This document shows positions 60,628 to 64,000 of a stretch of 64,000 nucleotides of DNA, piece by piece; position 1 is the first letter of the stretch, and every line of letters starts with the position of its first letter. Origin of the DNA: Gemmatimonadota bacterium (GTDB lineage Bacteria; Gemmatimonadota; Gemmatimonadetes; Longimicrobiales; Gaopeijiaceae); NCBI GenBank assembly GCA_022826565.1, contig JAJDUP010000035.1, forward strand, positions 124,001-188,000, given 5' to 3'. A model generated the notes under the pieces. That model did no database searches. It was not told the DNA's origin and saw only the letters and a list, made by a program, of their open reading frames with translations. Made by a program: the position numbers and the translations under genes.

Positions 60628-60661
60628 TTGTCCGCCATTTCCGGGCGAATCTGGCGGACAA
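60628..60661 (-). repeat. Inverted-repeat element copy B
   Basis: TTGTCCGCCA (60628-60637) and TGGCGGACAA (60652-60661), a perfect 10-bp inverted repeat with a 14-base spacer, 34 bases before the amidohydrolase ATG. It shares the arm pattern and the GAATC before the right arm with copy A at 26664-26694; the one differing stem pair (C-G against G-C) is changed on both sides. Confidence 0.5.
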
Positions 60662-60858
60662 ACTTCAACAAGGGCGGGAAGCAGAAGCTGTTGCGGGGCG
60701 GCGATGCGCCGCAAGTCGGATTGCCGGGGTGCCGAAGGGAACATGGGAACCGTGGAGTGCCGCCGGGGTATTCTGAATCAGCGCTTGAAGCGCCCGGCCG
60801 TTCGCTGATCCGGCTGGGCTGATCGTCAGACTTCCGTCAACAGGCCGACAGCCGAACC

Positions 60859-61635
60859 GTGATGCGAGCCGGACAGACATCGAAGCCGCGCGGCAGTCGG
60901 CTGCCCGTCCGTCCGGTCGCGTCGGTGCCGGTGCTCGTCCTGGCCGCGGGTTTCGCGTCGCCGGCCGCCGCACAGGATGCGCAGCCGATTTGCCGAGACG
61001 GTGAGGCCCGAATCGTCGGTGTGATCGTCGACGCCGTCACCGAGGCGCCGCTGGCTGGTGCGTCCGTGTCGGTGGCGAGATCGGACTGGCAGTCGCTCAC
61101 CACCGACAGCGGTCGCTTCCTGCTGTGCGGGATCGGGGCCGGTGCCCACCGGTTAACCGCGGAACGGCTCGGATACAGGACGGTTACGGCCCTGGTCGAG
61201 GCTGCCGCATCGGGGGATCCGCTGCGCGTGAGAATGCAGGCCGATCCAATCCTGCTGGAGGGTCTCGAGGTGGTCATGGACCGTTTCAGGCACCGGCGGC
61301 GCGCCGTGGCGACCACAGTCCGGTCCTACGACGAGGAGGAACTCGCGGGCAGCAGCTACTGGTCGGTTGCCGACTTCATCGACTCTCGCCCGGGCATCAT
61401 GGCGGGACCCTGCCGCTTCCGGGCATGTGTGCATGTCCGAGGTGGCAGGGTTGAATCCGACATCTACCTGGACGAGATGCCGTTGATCGGGGGCTGGGCC
61501 GCGCTGGAGTCGATTCCGACCGCCCAGCTCTACATGGTCGAGATATACGGCCGGGGAAGGCACATCCGGGCCTATTCGCACTCCTTCATGCAGCGCGCCG
61601 CGAAGATCCGTCTGCTGCCCATGCCCATCTGGTAG
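60859..61635 (+). CDS. Secreted carboxypeptidase-regulatory-like/TonB-plug-only protein, paralogue 1
   Basis: 258 aa. A signal peptide (ends SPAAAQDA, about 39) is followed by a carboxypeptidase-D regulatory-like beta-sandwich (about 48-120: GVIVDAVTEAPLAGASVSVARS, LTTDSGRFLLCGIG) and then a plug-domain-like part (about 130-258) starting DPILLEGLEVV, with YWSVADFIDSRPGIM and YLDEMPLIGGW. It stops at the point where the 22-stranded barrel of a receptor would begin. Four cysteines shared by all three paralogues (near 45, 94, 186, 191) may form two disulfides. No barrel, so it cannot be a receptor itself. First of three tandem copies. GTG 60859 or ATG 60862. Confidence 0.75.
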   Translation: MMRAGQTSKPRGSRLPVRPVASVPVLVLAAGFASPAAAQDAQPICRDGEARIVGVIVDAVTEAPLAGASVSVARSDWQSLTTDSGRFLLCGIGAGAHRLTAERLGYRTVTALVEAAASGDPLRVRMQADPILLEGLEVVMDRFRHRRRAVATTVRSYDEEELAGSSYWSVADFIDSRPGIMAGPCRFRACVHVRGGRVESDIYLDEMPLIGGWAALESIPTAQLYMVEIYGRGRHIRAYSHSFMQRAAKIRLLPMPIW

Positions 61636-61708
61636 TGCCCGCAACCAATTCCATGTCCACTTGACCCGGCTACGACCAAACGACAATCATTCCCGACAGG
61701 AGGATCCG

Positions 61709-62473
61709 ATGTCGATTTCCCGCAGCACCCACCGCCTCATGCCGTTTTGGGCAGCACTGCCGGGAGCGCTCGCCCTGTCCGCGGGCTTCCCGGTCGCGGC
61801 TGTCGCACAGGACGAGCAACCCGTATGCGAGGATGACCAGGCCCGGATCGTCGGGGTTGTCATCGATGCCGGCACCGACAATCCGCTGGCGGGAGCCCAT
61901 GTTTCGGTCAGAGCATCGGACTGGGGGTCGCTCACGACCGACAATGGCCGGTTTCTCCTGTGCGAGATCGGGGCCGGAAACCATGTGGTCACGGTGGAGC
62001 GGCTCGGGTACGTGACGCTGGAGTCCTGGATCGAGGCCGACGCATCGGGGGACCCGGTTGCCCTTCACATGCAGCCCGACCCGATTCTGCTGGAAGGGCT
62101 CGAGGTTATCACCGACCGGTTCGAACGCCGGCGCCGGGCCGTGGCGACCACGGTTCGCGCCTTCGATCAGGAGGACCTGGCGAGCAGCGGCTACTGGTCG
62201 GCCGCCGACTTCGTCGACAGGCAAACGGGCGTCATGACGACCCCCTGCGGAATCAACAGGTGCGTGTACTACCGGGGAAGGGTAGTCAACCCGAGGGTGT
62301 ACCTCGACGAATTCCCGCTAATCGGTGGCTGGTCGCACCTGGAAACGATTCCGACCAGCGAATTGTACATGATCGAGGTCTATCGCAGAGGTACGCACAT
62401 CCGGGCATACACCCACAACTTCATGAAGCGCGCCGCGAGGGTGCGGCTGGCGCCCATGATGATCTGGCAATGA
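61709..62473 (+). CDS. Secreted carboxypeptidase-regulatory-like/TonB-plug-only protein, paralogue 2
   Basis: 254 aa, same organisation as its neighbour: signal peptide (ends VAQDEQ, about 33), regulatory-like sandwich (GVVIDAGTDNPLAGAHVSV, LTTDNGRFLLCEIG), plug-like domain (DPILLEGLEVITDRF, YWSAADFVDRQTGVM, YLDEFPLIGGW, YMIEVYRRGTHIRAY). The ATG at 61709 has AGGAGG five bases before it. Cysteines at the four family positions are kept. It runs into paralogue 3 with an ATGA overlap. Likely periplasmic; role unknown. Confidence 0.75.
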   Translation: MSISRSTHRLMPFWAALPGALALSAGFPVAAVAQDEQPVCEDDQARIVGVVIDAGTDNPLAGAHVSVRASDWGSLTTDNGRFLLCEIGAGNHVVTVERLGYVTLESWIEADASGDPVALHMQPDPILLEGLEVITDRFERRRRAVATTVRAFDQEDLASSGYWSAADFVDRQTGVMTTPCGINRCVYYRGRVVNPRVYLDEFPLIGGWSHLETIPTSELYMIEVYRRGTHIRAYTHNFMKRAARVRLAPMMIWQ

Positions 62474-63312
62474 TGAGGCTGACCCGACTTTTGTCCGACC
62501 CGCGCCTGACCTGTCGACAGCTTCTGCCGCCGCTTGGGGCGATTGCCGTGTCCGCGGGTGTCGCGTTGCCGGCGGCCGCGCAGGAAGATCCTGCCTGCGA
62601 GGACGACCAGCCCCGCATCGCCGGGGTGGTCATCGATGTCTCCACGGAAGCGCCGCTGGAGGGCGCCTTCGTGTCCGTGGAAGCCATGGAGCGGGGATCG
62701 CTGACAGCCGGCGACGGCCGGTTCACGCTGTGCCGGGTCGACTCGGGTGTCCACATCGTCACGGTGGAGCGGCTCGGGTATGAAACGGTGACGCTGAACG
62801 TGGAAGCCGATGTGTCGGCAGGTCCGGTTGAAATGCGGATGAAGCCCGATCCGATTCTGCTGGAAGGGCTCGAGATCGTTTCGGACCGCTTCGACCGCCG
62901 GCGACGGGCCACGGCGCGCACCGTCTGGGCGTATGATCAACAGGACCTCGCCAAGGCGGTACATTGGTCCGCTGCGGACTTCGTCGACTCCCGTCCGGGC
63001 GTCTTCACCGCACCGTGTTGGGTCGGCCGGTGCATCTACCGGCGCGGAGAATACGTCGCCCCTGCGGTCTTCCTCGACGAATTCCAGCTGGTGGGGGGTT
63101 GGGCCGATCTCGAATTGCTGCCCATCAGCCACCTGTACATGATCGAGGTGTACGGCAGGGGCACGCACGTTCGAGCCTACACCCACCGCTTCATGGAGCG
63201 CGCCGCCAAGGCGCGTCTTGCGCCGCTGCCAATCTGGGAGGACATCCGGTGGGTGGACGGTTTCGACGCCCTCGGCCGGCCTCGATCAAGGCGACCACCC
63301 GGTCTCGACTAG
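62470..63312 (+). CDS. Secreted carboxypeptidase-regulatory-like/TonB-plug-only protein, paralogue 3
   Basis: 280 aa, third tandem copy: signal (ends LPAAAQEDP, about 38), sandwich (GVVIDVSTEAPLEGAFVSV, LTAGDGRFTLCRVD), plug-like domain (DPILLEGLEIVSDRF, HWSAADFVDSRPGVF, FLDEFQLVGGW, YMIEVYGRGTHVRAY) plus a C-terminal extension of about 25 residues (EDIRWVDGFDALG...) absent from the other two. All four cysteines conserved. The ATG at 62470 overlaps the stop of copy 2. Its TAG (63310-63312) shares CTA with the convergent permease stop, so the two genes end back to back on CTAG. Confidence 0.75.
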   Translation: MMRLTRLLSDPRLTCRQLLPPLGAIAVSAGVALPAAAQEDPACEDDQPRIAGVVIDVSTEAPLEGAFVSVEAMERGSLTAGDGRFTLCRVDSGVHIVTVERLGYETVTLNVEADVSAGPVEMRMKPDPILLEGLEIVSDRFDRRRRATARTVWAYDQQDLAKAVHWSAADFVDSRPGVFTAPCWVGRCIYRRGEYVAPAVFLDEFQLVGGWADLELLPISHLYMIEVYGRGTHVRAYTHRFMERAAKARLAPLPIWEDIRWVDGFDALGRPRSRRPPGLD

Positions 63313-64000
63313 TGCGCCCAGCCAAGCCCTTCCCGCAGTTCTCCAACGAAGCTCCGTAGCCCGCGGCGCACGACCGAGCGCAGGAAAAGTCCCAGGAGCA
63401 GGACCAGGCTGACCTGCTGGAGCAGACTGGGCGTCTCTTCGGTGAGTGCCGCCAGCGATGGAACCGGGAGCGCACCGAACGCGGCGTTGACCGCGATGCC
63501 TGCCGAAACCGCAAGGGCGACCATGGTCGCGGCGAAGGTGATCGCTGCGCGCCTTCCGTGCAGGCTGCTGACCAGGCCGAGAGTCGAGATGTTGGTGGCC
63601 GGTCCGGTGATGAGGAAGGCGATTCCGGCGCCCGGTGACAGCCCGGTTGCCAGGAACGCGGCGACAAGGGGCGTGGCCGAGGCCGCGCAAACGTAGGTCG
63701 GGAAGCCGAGGAGGGCGAAGAGGAGGACGTCCGTCACCGGGGGGAGGCTGCCGAGCCAGCCGCTCTCCAGGAAAGGTGTGACCAGGGCCGCCACGCCGAG
63801 GCCGAGGATGATCCAAGGGGCCGTGTGGTCGACGACCTCGCCGGTTCCCGTCCGCAGCGCGGTGGTCAGGCTGTGGAGAAGGCCGGGCCGCTCGTCCTCC
63901 GGCCCGTCCTCCGTGTCGGGAGCGCGGACTGCCGATTTCAGCCTCCCGCCCACCCACCAACCGACCAACAGCGCGACGACGGCCGCGGTGGCGAGGCGCA
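63309..64000 (-). CDS. ArsP/YraQ-type (DUF318) permease, partial at the window edge
   Basis: C-terminal 230 residues of a polytopic membrane protein; the frame stays open without a stop to base 64000 and the visible start of the piece is itself hydrophobic (ATAAVVALLVGWW), so the N-terminus lies outside. Motifs of the predicted-permease family: FPTYVCAASATPLVAAFLATGLSPGAGIAFLITGPATNIS split over two membrane helices; the Cys-Ala-Ser and GPATN blocks are typical of ArsP-like organoarsenical efflux and related DUF318 proteins. At least five membrane helices are seen. Substrate is not known; the family includes methylarsenite exporters. Convergent with paralogue 3. Confidence 0.82.
   Translation of the reverse strand, partial: RLATAAVVALLVGWWVGGRLKSAVRAPDTEDGPEDERPGLLHSLTTALRTGTGEVVDHTAPWIILGLGVAALVTPFLESGWLGSLPPVTDVLLFALLGFPTYVCAASATPLVAAFLATGLSPGAGIAFLITGPATNISTLGLVSSLHGRRAAITFAATMVALAVSAGIAVNAAFGALPVPSLAALTEETPSLLQQVSLVLLLGLFLRSVVRRGLRSFVGELREGLGWAH

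Noticed and set aside
58930-60822. 630-codon plus-strand frame opposite the amidohydrolase
   Set aside because: Antisense shadow: the minus strand carries all metal-binding motifs of a complete enzyme.
60859-63312. CRISPR-like or rearrangement-hotspot repeat array
   Set aside because: The repeats are diverged paralogous genes with intact frames, not short direct repeats with spacers.

Overview
The window is GC-rich, densely coded, diderm bacterial chromosome. Gram-negative markers are a Kdo transferase, a heptosyltransferase-like enzyme, TonB-dependent receptors, a LolCDE-like transporter and many lipoprotein signals. The many carboxypeptidase-regulatory/TonB-plug proteins, Tat-tagged enzymes, six-bladed-propeller lipoprotein and DUF885/DinB lipoproteins suggest a Gemmatimonadota-type organism. 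That assignment is an inference; there is no rRNA or tRNA to confirm it. I saw no insertion sequence, phage gene, tRNA, rRNA or CRISPR array.

Layout. 1-7.2 kb: a Tat-exported gluconate-dehydrogenase-subunit-3-like protein, then a two-gene accessory operon (DUF4143 ATPase coupled to a 1,355-residue STAND/NACHT-like NTPase ending in a PD-(D/E)XK nuclease), then a Sel1-repeat lipoprotein. 7.3-13.9 kb: a four-gene minus-strand operon herA-sbcD-sbcC-nurA whose genes all overlap, resembling the archaeal DNA end-resection cluster. 14-25 kb: a scavenging locus with two near-identical TonB receptors around an amino-acid-type binding protein, one receptor following a Tat-exported PLP aminotransferase by 1 nt, plus DUF885-like and DinB lipoproteins. 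25.2-34.7 kb: a soluble reductive-dehalogenase homologue, an ABC exporter, a TPR lipoprotein and a lipoprotein/histidine kinase/NtrC-type regulator operon. 34.7-38 kb: sulfurtransferase, small envelope proteins, HU and a zinc alcohol dehydrogenase. 38-46.8 kb: metalloprotease, class V aminotransferase and the LPS-type transferases GT4, GT9 and WaaA, ending in a propeller lipoprotein with an abnormal C-terminus.

46.8-53 kb: a five-gene envelope-transport operon (LolA-like protein, two FtsX-type permeases, a LolD-type ATPase and an outer-membrane barrel), then an uncharacterised membrane protein. 53.0-53.5 kb: an OsmC-family gene with an in-frame TGA exactly where the family has its first redox cysteine, followed at the right distance by a SECIS-like hairpin; I read it as a probable selenoprotein. 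53.6-56.7 kb: a 20-codon cationic micro-ORF coupled to a cytochrome c/barrel fusion and a five-haem cytochrome. 56.9-60.6 kb: acetoacetyl-CoA synthetase and an exported amidohydrolase. 60.9-63.3 kb: three tandem plug-only secreted proteins. The right edge holds a partial ArsP/YraQ-type permease.

Many junctions are ATGA, GTGA or TGATG overlaps, and these were used to choose most starts. The observations most worth following are the UGA-containing OsmC gene, the DUF4143/NTPase-nuclease pair, the herA-sbcD-sbcC-nurA operon with its odd HerA P-loop, the plug-only tandem family and a covarying inverted-repeat element found twice.
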